The translations under genes and the position numbers were made by a program. Below the pieces are notes generated by a model. The model was not told the DNA's origin, made no database searches, and saw only the letters and a program-made list of their open reading frames with translations. Shown here piece by piece: positions 25,271 through 32,787 of a stretch of 33,628 nucleotides of DNA (position 1 is the stretch's first letter; each line of letters opens with the position of its first letter). Origin of the DNA: an uncultured Clostridium sp. (lineage in GTDB: Bacteria; Bacillota; Clostridia; Lachnospirales; Lachnospiraceae); NCBI GenBank assembly GCA_945915475.1, contig CAMEFI010000034.1, forward strand, positions 1 through 33,628, given 5' to 3'.

Positions 25271-26152
25271 ATGGAAAGAATTCTAAGTAAGAAATTTTGG
25301 CAGCATATTCTTGTGGCAATAGCGGGAATGTTATTGTTTGCAATGGGAATTAATCTGTTCATTGTTCCGGCAGATCTATATAATGGCGGAATTCTTGGTA
25401 TCAGTCAAATTCTTCGTACAGTTTTTGTACGATACCTGAATTGGTTTTCTGGTACAACAGATATTGCAGGCATCATTAATTTGTTATTAAATCTGCCATT
25501 GTTTGCACTTGCGTATGTATCTATCGGTAAAAGTTTTTTTGTTCGGACACTTGTGTGCGTGGTAACACAGACTATTTTTCTGAGTTTCATACCGATTCCA
25601 AAATCACCGATTGTGGCAGATGCGTTGACTGCCAGCATGATTGGTGGAATTATGGCGGGCAGTGGAATTGGAATTGCGCTTCGGTCGGGCGGTTCAAGTG
25701 GTGGAATGGATATTGTTGGAATGTATTTTACGAAGAAGTACAAGGGATTCAGTGTTGGTAAGGTTTCGCTGGCGGTCAACTGTATTGTATATGGAATCTG
25801 TGCCGTATTGTTTGGTTTACCCACGGCGATATATAGTATTATTTATTCGACAGTTAGTACGCTGATGACGGATAAGGCACATATCCAGAATATTAATGTG
25901 GAAGTTATGATCTTTACAAAAGAAGCACCAGAGCAGATTGTGGACTGTATTGTAAAAGAGTTTCAACGGGATGCAACCTGGTGGGAAGCGAAAGGCGGCT
26001 ATACCGAAGGAAAAACTTATATGATAATGACAATCTTATCAAAATATGAATGCGAACATCTGCGACCGAAATTAAAGAAAATTGACGATAAAGCATTTAT
26101 TGTTGTTAAGGAAGGAATGCACATTGCCGGGAAATATGAAAAACATTTGTAA
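25271..26152 (+). CDS. YitT-family membrane protein (DUF161 + DUF2179)
   Basis: 293 residues. Five or so membrane helices (about residues 10-205) contain the family motifs FIVPADLYNGGILGISQI and LRSGGSSGGMDIVGMY. The cytoplasmic C-terminal DUF2179 domain (about 215-290) has NVEVMIFTKEAPEQIVDCIVKE and GGYTEGKTYMIMTIL. Members are common in Firmicutes, often several per genome, with poorly defined transport or regulatory roles. GAGGAG precedes ATG 25271. It likely shares a transcript with the MATE gene and is followed by a terminator at 26208. Confidence 0.93.
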   Translation: MERILSKKFWQHILVAIAGMLLFAMGINLFIVPADLYNGGILGISQILRTVFVRYLNWFSGTTDIAGIINLLLNLPLFALAYVSIGKSFFVRTLVCVVTQTIFLSFIPIPKSPIVADALTASMIGGIMAGSGIGIALRSGGSSGGMDIVGMYFTKKYKGFSVGKVSLAVNCIVYGICAVLFGLPTAIYSIIYSTVSTLMTDKAHIQNINVEVMIFTKEAPEQIVDCIVKEFQRDATWWEAKGGYTEGKTYMIMTILSKYECEHLRPKLKKIDDKAFIVVKEGMHIAGKYEKHL

Positions 26153-26207
26153 ACTTGACACTTTATAATATAAAAATTATAATATAATCACCTGAGATTA
26201 TGAACTA

Positions 26208-26240
26208 GGCTTCTGAAAGATTACTCAGAAGTCTGTTTTT
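26208..26240 (+). terminator. Terminator after the YitT-family gene
   Basis: GGCTTCTGA (26208-26216) pairs with TCAGAAGTC (26225-26233), one G-U pair, followed by TGTTTTT. Confidence 0.75.
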
Positions 26241-26421
26241 ACTTTATAGGAAACTTTTCGTTTCCTATAAAGCAAAAACGCTCCGCTATGGATGCGTACC
26301 TCGCGGTTAGGAAGTTAATGTTGCACATTCCGCTCGGGCGCAAAAGAGTCGCAAGCGACTCTTTGTTTTGTAGCAAAAGTTCGGCAGGCGATATTGCGCT
26401 TGCACAAGATGTCGTCTGTCG
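26235..26421. other. Hairpin-rich non-coding element upstream of the second lysR
   Basis: No gene lies in 26153-26490. Stems, in order: a 20-bp inverted repeat with one mismatch (26235-26254 with 26260-26279, core CTTTATAGGAAAC); ACGCTCC/GGATGCGT (26278-26298, one bulge); AAAGAGTCGC with GCGACTCTTT (26343-26352 with 26355-26364, perfect, followed by GTTTTG); CGGCAGGCGA (26382-26391) with TCGTCTGTCG (26412-26421), 10 pairs of which two are G-U. The G-U pairs hint at RNA structure rather than DNA palindromes. Class unknown. Confidence 0.5.
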
Positions 26422-26490
26422 GGAGTAAGAACATCGAGAAGTATTGCTTTGGGACGATAAAATTTAAAGAGAATGGAAATGGAGGCGGAT

Positions 26491-27396
26491 ATGGAACTTC
26501 AACAGCTACAGTACTTTATGGTGGCAGCTAAGTATGAGCATATTACCAAGGCGGCAAATTCCTTGCATATTGCACAGCCGGCGCTGTCCCAGTCTATTAA
26601 GAGATTAGAACAGGAATTAGGGGTAAAGTTGTTTGACAGACGAAAGGGTGGAATCAGTCTAAGCGTGCCGGGGAAATTACTGGTGGAAGAACTGAAGCCC
26701 ATCATGAAGAGTCTGGATGATTTGCCGAAGAAATTGGCAGATACTGCAAGGAAACAGCACATGACCATTCATTTGAATGTTTTAGCAGCATCCGTTCTGG
26801 TTACCAATTGTATTATTGCATATAAAGAGAAACATCCTGAGGTGAATTTCCAATTTGTCCAGAGTCAGGCATCTCTGGATTATGATCTGTGCATTACTGC
26901 AACATTACCGAAGCGGTCTACAGCAGCCAATCAGACAATATTAGAGGAAAATTTTTTCCTTGCCGTGCCATCCTCATCGAAGTATGCGGACTATAAGGAA
27001 ATTGAGTTAGCTGAGGTGTCAGAGGAAGGATTTATTGTGATGGCGAATACACGACCAATCCGTAGTATTTGTGACCAGTTCTGTTTTGAGGCGGGCTTTT
27101 CCCCGGATATCGTATTTGAGAGTATGAATTTTGAGTCCGTGCGAAGTCTGATCAGTGCGGGTCTTGGTGTTGGATTCTGGCCGGAATATTCCTGGGACAG
27201 TATCTGGCAGAAGTCAGAAAATGTAGTGTTGCTACCAATTAAGAGCCCGGAGTGTGAGCGTGATATTATTATCACATATAACCCACAATTTTCGGATAAT
27301 CCAATTGTAAAAGATTTTTATGAGTTCTTGATTCAGTTTGCCATGGAGTGTAAGGAGGAACACGAACGGAATCGACAGTTGAACGGACGGGGATAA
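26491..27396 (+). CDS. LysR-family transcriptional regulator (second copy)
   Basis: 301 residues from ATG 26491 with GGAGG (26481-26485) 5 nt upstream; ATG 26473 is less likely. The N-terminal helix-turn-helix is HITKAANSLHIAQPALSQSIKRLEQELG, then LFDRRKGGISLSVPG; the effector domain fills about residues 90-290. It is only distantly similar to the LysR at 16514. It lies 76 nt upstream of the class I aminotransferase on the same strand, so amino-acid-related control is possible, but no T-N11-A palindrome was noticed in front of either gene. A hairpin-rich element precedes it. Confidence 0.93.
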   Translation: MELQQLQYFMVAAKYEHITKAANSLHIAQPALSQSIKRLEQELGVKLFDRRKGGISLSVPGKLLVEELKPIMKSLDDLPKKLADTARKQHMTIHLNVLAASVLVTNCIIAYKEKHPEVNFQFVQSQASLDYDLCITATLPKRSTAANQTILEENFFLAVPSSSKYADYKEIELAEVSEEGFIVMANTRPIRSICDQFCFEAGFSPDIVFESMNFESVRSLISAGLGVGFWPEYSWDSIWQKSENVVLLPIKSPECERDIIITYNPQFSDNPIVKDFYEFLIQFAMECKEEHERNRQLNGRG

Positions 27397-27472
27397 TGTA
27401 GAGAGGGGAAGGGTATGTTTTGACTTGGTCTGTTGCAGCTTATAACGAAAATATAACGAGAAGAGGATATAG

Positions 27473-28651
27473 ATGAAGAACATAGGGAAAGAGATTGCAG
27501 CCAGGCGTCTGGAACATTTTCAGACGGGAATCTTTGCAGAATTAAATGATAAAAAGGATGAGATAGAGAAGCAGGGCAGACATATCTATAATCTGTCCGT
27601 TGGTACACCGGACTTTGAACCGCCCCAACATGTAATGGATGCGGTGGTAGAAGCTGCCGGTAAGCCGGAGAACTATAAGTATTCCCTGCGGGATATTCCG
27701 GAGCTTCTTGAGGCGGTTTCGTCTTATTATAAGAAACGGTTTGGGGTGGATATTGCACCAGATTGTATTACCGGTGTGCATGGAACCCAGGAAGGAATAG
27801 GACATGTAGGAATGGCATTGCTAGATGAGGGAGATCTGGTACTGTTGCCGAATCCGGGGTATCCGATTTTTGAGGCAGGTTCGTATCTGAGTGGAGCCGA
27901 CATGTATTTCTATGACTTAAAGGAGGAAAATGATTTCCTTCCGGTTCTTTCTGAGATTCCGGAAGAGATTGCCAGAAAGGCTAAATTGATGATCGTATCC
28001 TATCCGTATAATCCGGTCTGCCGGATTGCACCACGTTCTTTCTATGAGGAATTAGTGGTATTTGCCAAGGAGTATGACATTTTTGTGATTCATGATAATG
28101 CCTATTCGGATATCATTTTTGATGGAAGGAAGGGCGAATCCTTTCTCTCTATTCCGGGAGCTATGGATATAGGGGCAGAGTTTTTCTCCCTGTCCAAATC
28201 CTTTAATGTGACAGGCGCGAGAGTATCTTTCTTCCTGGGCAGAAAAGATGCGGTGGATGCATTGAAATTATTGCGTAGTCAGTTTGATTTTGGAACATTT
28301 CTTCCCGTACAGTATGGTGCCATTGCAGCGTTAAATGGTTCCAATGAATTTGTGAAACAGCAGTGTGCGGAATACCAGAGAAGAAGAGATGCCCTATGCG
28401 GTGGATTCCGGAAGATTGGTTGGAATGTGCCGGATAGTCAGGGTACTATGTTTGTGTGGGCACCGGTTCCGGATGGTTATGCAAATTCCCGGGAATTCTG
28501 TATGACCATGGTGGAAAAGGCCGGAGTACTCTGTACACCGGGGGATGCTTTTGGTACCGGTGGAGAAGGATATGTGCGGTTTGCCCTTGTGCTGCCGGTG
28601 GAGAAACTTCGCGAGGTGGTAAAGGCAGTGGATGAAAGTGGAATTCTCTAG
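27473..28651 (+). CDS. Class I/II pyridoxal-phosphate aminotransferase
   Basis: 392 residues, the usual length. Fold-type I features: NLSVGTPDFEPPQHV near the N-terminus, YSLRDIPELLEAV, GTQEGIGHVGMAL (phosphate-binding region), SYPYNPVCRIAP, HDNAYSDIIFDG (Asp and Tyr contacts to PLP), and the Schiff-base Lys242 in FFSLSKSFNVTGAR. The loop that normally reads NYPNNPTG is SYPYNPVC here, so substrate recognition may differ from standard aspartate or alanine aminotransferases. LL-diaminopimelate or branched/aromatic amino acids are possible substrates. It follows a LysR regulator. Confidence 0.92.
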   Translation: MKNIGKEIAARRLEHFQTGIFAELNDKKDEIEKQGRHIYNLSVGTPDFEPPQHVMDAVVEAAGKPENYKYSLRDIPELLEAVSSYYKKRFGVDIAPDCITGVHGTQEGIGHVGMALLDEGDLVLLPNPGYPIFEAGSYLSGADMYFYDLKEENDFLPVLSEIPEEIARKAKLMIVSYPYNPVCRIAPRSFYEELVVFAKEYDIFVIHDNAYSDIIFDGRKGESFLSIPGAMDIGAEFFSLSKSFNVTGARVSFFLGRKDAVDALKLLRSQFDFGTFLPVQYGAIAALNGSNEFVKQQCAEYQRRRDALCGGFRKIGWNVPDSQGTMFVWAPVPDGYANSREFCMTMVEKAGVLCTPGDAFGTGGEGYVRFALVLPVEKLREVVKAVDESGIL

Positions 28652-28704
28652 TTTCCAATATATAAACTGAAACTATACACAAAAGTCCGATAGGAAGAGG
28701 TGAC

Positions 28705-29250
28705 ATGATGGAAGAACAAAATATAGATAATCAGGATGCAAAAATATGGATAAGATCTTTAATAGCTTTGCTGATATTTTTCGTGTGTTTTCTAATATAT
28801 ATGCGCACCTTTCTGTTTGTTGGAGATATTCCATCTTCATCTATGTATCCCACAATGGAAATTGGGGATTTCTACGTGGCTACATGCTGGTCAGCATGTA
28901 TTGATCATGTACAAAGACAGGAAATTATCTTTTTTAAGCACCCGGATGATCCTTCTATGGCGTTGGTTAAAAGGATTATAGGAATGCCGGGAGACACTGT
29001 GACAATCAAAAACAATCAGGTATATGTAAATGGGGAATTACTTGACGAACCATATTTAGATGAACCAATGGTATCTCCGGATGCAGAATATCATGTACCA
29101 GAAAATTGCTATTTTATGCTAGGCGACAATCGGAATAATTCGTTTGATAGCAGATTTTGGAAGAATACATATGCTTCCAAAGAGGACATCTTCGCTATTC
29201 CAATGCTGCGAATTTACCCATTGAATAGAATTGCTGTTGTAAATAACTAG
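28705..29250 (+). CDS. lepB: Type I signal peptidase
   Basis: 181 residues with one N-terminal membrane anchor (about residues 14-37), then the catalytic Ser46 in IPSSSMYPTM and catalytic Lys89 in ALVKRIIGMPGD; GDNRNNSFDSRFW is the conserved third block. It cleaves signal peptides from secreted proteins outside the membrane. AGAGGTG precedes ATG 28705 (or ATG 28708). The short size and single anchor are typical of Gram-positive SipS-type enzymes. In Firmicutes, extra signal peptidases often travel with pilus or adhesin genes; the VaFE adhesin remnant 1.4 kb downstream is consistent with a decayed locus of that kind. Confidence 0.95.
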   Translation: MMEEQNIDNQDAKIWIRSLIALLIFFVCFLIYMRTFLFVGDIPSSSMYPTMEIGDFYVATCWSACIDHVQRQEIIFFKHPDDPSMALVKRIIGMPGDTVTIKNNQVYVNGELLDEPYLDEPMVSPDAEYHVPENCYFMLGDNRNNSFDSRFWKNTYASKEDIFAIPMLRIYPLNRIAVVNN

Positions 29251-29401
29251 CATCTATAAAAGTAGAGGTATTTTATCATATGGTAATGAGTCTTTTGTAG
29301 AAATGTTAGCCGACCGTTGAAAGCAATTGCAATTACTGTGATTGATTTGTATCAAAAACCTTCTGATTCAACAACAATTATGTATTTATGAGGTGTTCAT
29401 T

Positions 29402-29740
29402 ATGAATAAAAACAAGAATTTCGGTGCAATTATATTTGTTCCTGCATATTATTTATCAAAAGGATTGAGTTGGTTAATGAACAAGTGTAAACTGACATAC
29501 ATATTAGCTTTAGGGTGCTCCGTTTTCTTCATCTATTTATTTTTTACAGGAATACCTTACTCTAGTAAATGGTCAGTTATAGGTACAATTATGGTACTTG
29601 TTCCCGTTTATATATTGGTGATTGGTAGTATCTTATCTGTAATTCCATTGGTGTTTGATATTTTACAATTGATTTTATCACCATTTGTGACATTATATAA
29701 CCATTTTACTGAAGATATACAGCCTTCTGAAGAAAAGTGA
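29402..29740 (+). CDS. Small hydrophobic protein of unknown function
   Basis: 112 residues from ATG 29402, with GAGGTG 7 nt upstream. Two long hydrophobic stretches (about residues 36-56 and 62-95, the second perhaps two helices) with basic residues at the N-terminus and an acidic tail (EDIQPSEEK). No family recognised. It lies in an AT-rich accessory stretch after the signal peptidase gene. Confidence 0.6.
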   Translation: MNKNKNFGAIIFVPAYYLSKGLSWLMNKCKLTYILALGCSVFFIYLFFTGIPYSSKWSVIGTIMVLVPVYILVIGSILSVIPLVFDILQLILSPFVTLYNHFTEDIQPSEEK

Positions 29741-30046
29741 AAGAAAACCAAAAATAAACAAGAAAGAACATCATTGAAAACAACATGAAAATACTATCTC
29801 CTGTCTAAAGTCATTGAATCTGGTAACAAAGACTTTATCTGTGGCATCCATATACATCTGTTAGTGTGTATGTAATAGATATTTATACTATGTTTTCTTT
29901 TAATATCATGGAACTATAAAAAGAATTCGCTTATTTTCTCATGAGTGGGGCAGAGTATCTTTCAGAATATATTTGTAATCAAAGAATGAGGAATAATTAA
30001 CTCACGGACGACTGGTCCGCAATATGTCATTGGAGGATATTAATCG
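29741..30046. other. AT-rich spacer without recognisable features
   Basis: No gene, hairpin with T-tract or clear promoter was identified in this 306-bp stretch. A GGAGG at 30032-30036 belongs to the next gene. Confidence 0.5.
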
Positions 30047-30394
30047 ATGATTCACAAAAAGATGGAACGACGAGAAAAAAACTGTATCAGAAAAGAATAT
30101 GAGTCGGAAAATTATACGATTCTTGTCAGAGATAAAAGGACATCCGCTAATAATCATATTGCTTTTTTGAGAATTGAAGTAGTGTGTCATGGAACAAATC
30201 CAGACATTATATATCCGGTTCTCAAATTCTCATCGGTTAAGAAAAAATTTCTTGTTTATCCGGTTTCTGGTGTTTTTATCGATGAAATAACATATATCCC
30301 ATTTATGAAAGGAATGGAAGAAGGATATCGGTTTGCTAAGGAAGCAAATCAAATGATAGATGAACTGATGGATTCCCATTTTTTGAAAGAATAA
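30047..30394 (+). CDS. 115-residue protein of unknown function
   Basis: A soluble, basic protein beginning MIHKKMERREKN, with a beta-rich middle (NHIAFLRIEVVCHG, LKFSSVKKKFLVYPVSG) and a helical C-terminus (YRFAKEANQMIDELMD). GGAGG (30032-30036) sits 10 nt before ATG 30047. No known family is recognised. Its flanks are decayed genes, so it may be a stable accessory gene or a passenger of a former island. Confidence 0.6.
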   Translation: MIHKKMERREKNCIRKEYESENYTILVRDKRTSANNHIAFLRIEVVCHGTNPDIIYPVLKFSSVKKKFLVYPVSGVFIDEITYIPFMKGMEEGYRFAKEANQMIDELMDSHFLKE

Positions 30395-30474
30395 GAGGAA
30401 ATGTGACCGGCGTAATGTGTCATACTGCATTCCGCTATTTTTAAGATAGTTTACTAAAGAGGTTGCTTTTGTAA

Positions 30475-30690
30475 GTATATAATAATTCCAACGATGAGGA
30501 TTCGGATATATCAAAACAATTGCAGTCACATATCAATGATGATACATATTTAGGAAAACTATATAGAGATTTATCCAATATGGAGTTTATCTGGTCTGCT
30601 ATTGAAAATGTAGGAGAAACCAGATCAACATTCGGGAGTATCTTAAAGTATGCAAAATATAATTCTCTTGAATTTAAAACATACAAATGA
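30475..30690 (+). pseudogene. Open fragment without a plausible start (gene remnant)
   Basis: A coherent reading frame of 71 codons, open from a TAA at 30472, ends at TGA 30688. It reads NNSNDEDSDISKQL..., then LYRDLSNMEFIWSAIENVGE, then SILKYAKYN. The only early start codon is TTG 30517, without a ribosome site. It is in the same frame as the adhesin remnant that follows, separated by the single TGA, but shows no VaFE character. Most likely a piece of another gene fused by recombination. Confidence 0.4.
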
Positions 30691-31188
30691 TTTAGATGCT
30701 ATTATGCATCCGTAAAGGATCATGTAGGGGTAAGCGACGGATTATCTGATTATACAATTGTTAACCATGTATCCTATACCAACCTGCTTCCGGGTAAGAC
30801 ATATACCCTGTCAGGAACATTGTATGATGTCGAAACCAAAGAACAGTTTAAGGATGCAAATGGACAGCCTGTAACAGCCGAAACCTCATTTACGGCAGCA
30901 GAGGAGAATGGTTCCGTGGATGTTACATTCACCCTCGATACCTCCAATCTGTATGGTAAACAGGTAGTCGTTTTCGAAGACTTATACAGCAACGGACAGA
31001 AAGTAACAAGCCATGCGGACATTGAAGATAAATCACAGACGGTGTCTTATCCGGGAACCAATAAGATTACAGAATGGATCCAGACCGGTGATAAAGACAT
31101 ACTGCTGATATTATTATTAATGACAATTGGTATGGGCTTACTGATTGGTGGAATGTATATCCGGAAACGGAAAGTACATCACTTATAA
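30691..31188 (+). pseudogene. C-terminal remnant of a VaFE-repeat surface adhesin
   Basis: The frame directly after TGA 30688 reads VKDHVGVSDG, VNHVSYTNLLPGKTYTLSGTL, TSFTAAEENGSVDVTFTLD, KQVVVFEDLYSNGQKVTSHADI and DKSQTVSY, one complete VaFE domain of the kind found in Gram-positive surface proteins. Then come QTGDKD, a membrane helix (ILLILLLMTIGMGLLIGGMY) and a basic tail (IRKRKVHHL), the layout of a wall-sorting signal but with no clear LPxTG. The signal peptide, N-terminal head and other repeats are absent and no start codon or ribosome site exists, so this is a truncated gene. A terminator follows at 31196. Confidence 0.75.
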
Positions 31189-31195
31189 TAAGCAT

Positions 31196-31232
31196 AAAGA
31201 CCCCGGTATATTTGGTATGCCGGGGTCTTTAT
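31196..31232 (+). terminator. Intrinsic terminator after the VaFE remnant
   Basis: AAAGACCCCGG (31196-31206) pairs with CCGGGGTCTTT (31220-31230). It survives although the gene in front of it is truncated. Confidence 0.8.
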
Positions 31233-31274
31233 CATAACAAAACATAAAAAAATTGACAATTTTGCCGCCACACG

Positions 31275-31383
31275 CTCGTGACTTTAGTCATGAGTTAGGC
31301 AGGTTAGCGTACTTGCAAAACCAAGTACAGACGGTATTTCTCTCGGTGAACTGCCACTCACCTAAAGGTAGGTGGCAGTTCAC
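31275..31383 (+). mobile_element. IS200/IS605-like end or derived remnant (hairpin cluster)
   Basis: Three hairpins in a row: CTCGTGACT-TT-AGTCATGAG (31275-31294, one G-T pair), GTACTTG/CAAGTAC (31309-31315 with 31322-31328) and GTGAACTGCCAC/GTGGCAGTTCAC (31346-31357 with 31372-31383) with an inner ACCT/AGGT. The string GTGACTTTAGTCATGAG closely recalls the hairpin found at the right end of many Firmicutes IS200/IS605 (TnpB) elements. No tnpA or tnpB frame is nearby, so at most this is a solo end or a non-autonomous derivative. The recollection of the motif is from memory. Confidence 0.4.
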
Positions 31384-31452
31384 GATGAAAAAAGAAGCTC
31401 TCATTATGAAGTAATGTCATTAAGTTAAGAGTCAAACATGAATTTGGATCTT

Positions 31453-31491
31453 TTCTTATTTGAAAATTCAAAATGAATTTTCAAATAAGAA
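31453..31491. repeat. Perfect 18-bp inverted repeat
   Basis: TTCTTATTTGAAAATTCA (31453-31470) and its exact complement (31474-31491) around a 3-nt centre (AAA). It is AT-rich with no T-tract, so it does not look like a terminator. It could be an operator or the body of a small inverted-repeat element. Confidence 0.7.
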
Positions 31492-31540
31492 ATACAGACA
31501 TATTAATTGAGTATAATAACATTAGAGGAAAACTCGGTAA

Positions 31541-31569
31541 TTGCTCTACTTTGAAATATATGCTATAAT
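31541..31569 (+). promoter_or_regulatory. Extended -10 promoter of the PD-(D/E)XK gene
   Basis: TTGCTC (31541-31546), a 17-bp spacer and TATAAT (31564-31569) with TG one base upstream (TGCTATAAT). Transcription would start near 31576, giving a leader of about 165 nt. Confidence 0.6.
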
Positions 31570-31599
31570 ACATTTGTGAATATTTTTTAATATTGGTAT

Positions 31600-31735
31600 C
31601 CGTTTTTCTTCAAGACGGAAAAGGAAGTATAGCGCAAGGTCGCCAGCCTTGTTACTAACCATCCTTGTAAGGAATTTAAGCGAGGATGGCGTTAGTGCTG
31701 TTTCTCGCTTTTAATTATAAATGAGAAACAGGAGG
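31600..31735 (+). ncRNA. Structured 5' leader of the PD-(D/E)XK gene
   Basis: Stems in order: CCGT/ACGG (31600-31618); CAAGG/CCTTG (31635-31639 with 31647-31651); a 12-bp stem ACTAAC-CATCCT (31654-31665) with AGGATG and GTTAGT (31683-31688, 31691-31696, 2-nt bulge); AGC/GCT (31631-31633 with 31697-31699) could close a three-way junction. A perfect 9-bp hairpin CTGTTTCTC/GAGAAACAG (31698-31706 with 31723-31731) ends on the first G of the Shine-Dalgarno GGAGG (31731-31735) and overlaps the closing GCT by two bases, so the two folds may compete. The layout suggests control of translation. Class unknown. Confidence 0.5.
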
Positions 31736-31742
31736 AAAGAAA

Positions 31743-32549
31743 ATGAGCCAAAAATATTTTAAACCGAAAACTCTTGAAATTGTCGACGAGCTCTGTCCGA
31801 TGGATGACACCTTTTTCAGACTTCTGGCAGATGACCTGGATTTCTGTGAAGAAGTGATTCAGGTCATATTAGATATGCCGGATTTGAAAATAGTGAAAAC
31901 TGAGCCACAAAAGGTTCTGCACAACTTCAATGGACGTTCCGTTACGGTTGATGTCTTATGTAAAAACGTAAATGGTGAATTGTTCAACATTGAGATTCAA
32001 AAGGACGATAACGACGACCATGTAAGAAGAGTCCGTTACAACGCTGCGAATATGGACACTGCAATGTCAAGAAAAGGTACTGAATTTTGGGAGTTGAAAG
32101 ATATTTATGTTATCTACATTTCCAGGTTTGATGTCTTCTTTTTAGATAAGACCATGTATCATATCGACAAAGTAATCCGGGAAACCGGAGATGTCATTGA
32201 GGATGGAATCCACATGGTATTCGTGAATGCGAAGATTAATGACGGAACGAAAGTGGCAGAACTGATGGAGATTTTCAAAAGTTCATCCGTGCCGAAAAAT
32301 GAAAAATTCCCAAAGGTTTGTCGCGCAGTCAGAAATTATAAGGTAGGAAAGGGGCGTGATACAATGTGTACATTGGTTGAAAACTATGCAAAAGAGTATG
32401 CAGAAGAAGTTGCAAAAGAAGCTACGAAAAAAAATACTTTAGAAATTGCAAAGGCTCTTATTTCAGCAGGAGCATCCGATGAAATGATTAAAAAGGCTAC
32501 CGGTTATGATCAGGCAGAACTTGACAAGTTACGCTCCGAAGCGGAGTAG
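31743..32549 (+). CDS. PD-(D/E)XK nuclease-family transposase (Rpn-like)
   Basis: 268 residues. The N-terminal ~190 residues match the PDDEXK_2/Rpn family: MDDTFFRLLADD, then the nuclease core VTVDVLCKNVNGELFNIEIQKDD, in which Asp and the E-x-Q pair are the catalytic set, then RRVRYNAANMDT and KDIYVIYISRFDVF. The C-terminal part is a charged helix (YAKEYAEEVAKEATKK) and a small helical tail. Such proteins are annotated as transposases but are thought to nick DNA and promote recombination. GGAGG precedes ATG 31743; a long structured leader lies upstream and a terminator follows. No inverted-repeat ends are obvious. Confidence 0.9.
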   Translation: MSQKYFKPKTLEIVDELCPMDDTFFRLLADDLDFCEEVIQVILDMPDLKIVKTEPQKVLHNFNGRSVTVDVLCKNVNGELFNIEIQKDDNDDHVRRVRYNAANMDTAMSRKGTEFWELKDIYVIYISRFDVFFLDKTMYHIDKVIRETGDVIEDGIHMVFVNAKINDGTKVAELMEIFKSSSVPKNEKFPKVCRAVRNYKVGKGRDTMCTLVENYAKEYAEEVAKEATKKNTLEIAKALISAGASDEMIKKATGYDQAELDKLRSEAE

Positions 32550-32563
32550 AGTGATTCCGTAAG

Positions 32564-32592
32564 AAAGCCGCATTTGATATGCGGCTTTTTTT
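32564..32592 (+). terminator. Intrinsic terminator after the PD-(D/E)XK gene
   Basis: AAAGCCGCAT (32564-32573) pairs with ATGCGGCTTT (32579-32588), followed by T to 32592. Downstream, GGAAATC/GATTTCC (about 32597-32627) may form another small stem. Confidence 0.85.
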
Positions 32593-32787
32593 GCGCGGAA
32601 ATCGTTTCCGCATATAGCGGATTTCCAGATGAATGTCATTGACAACCTGTCGTATTTTTAAGATAATGGAAATGATTTCCACCATGCATTACTCACAGGA
32701 AATCCACAGCTGATATTCCATGATAAAATTCAATCTGTACTTAAAACGATATTATAACAAATATATAAGAAAAGGAGAGTGATAACA

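Noticed and set aside
29293-29391. Short frame with KAIAITVIDLYQK as a gene remnant.
   Set aside because: No start, no ribosome site and too short for any family assignment.
30688-30690. In-frame TGA between the two fragments as a selenocysteine or read-through codon.
   Set aside because: The upstream fragment is not VaFE-like, there is no SECIS-type hairpin or known selenoprotein context, and no start codon; a gene-remnant junction is simpler.
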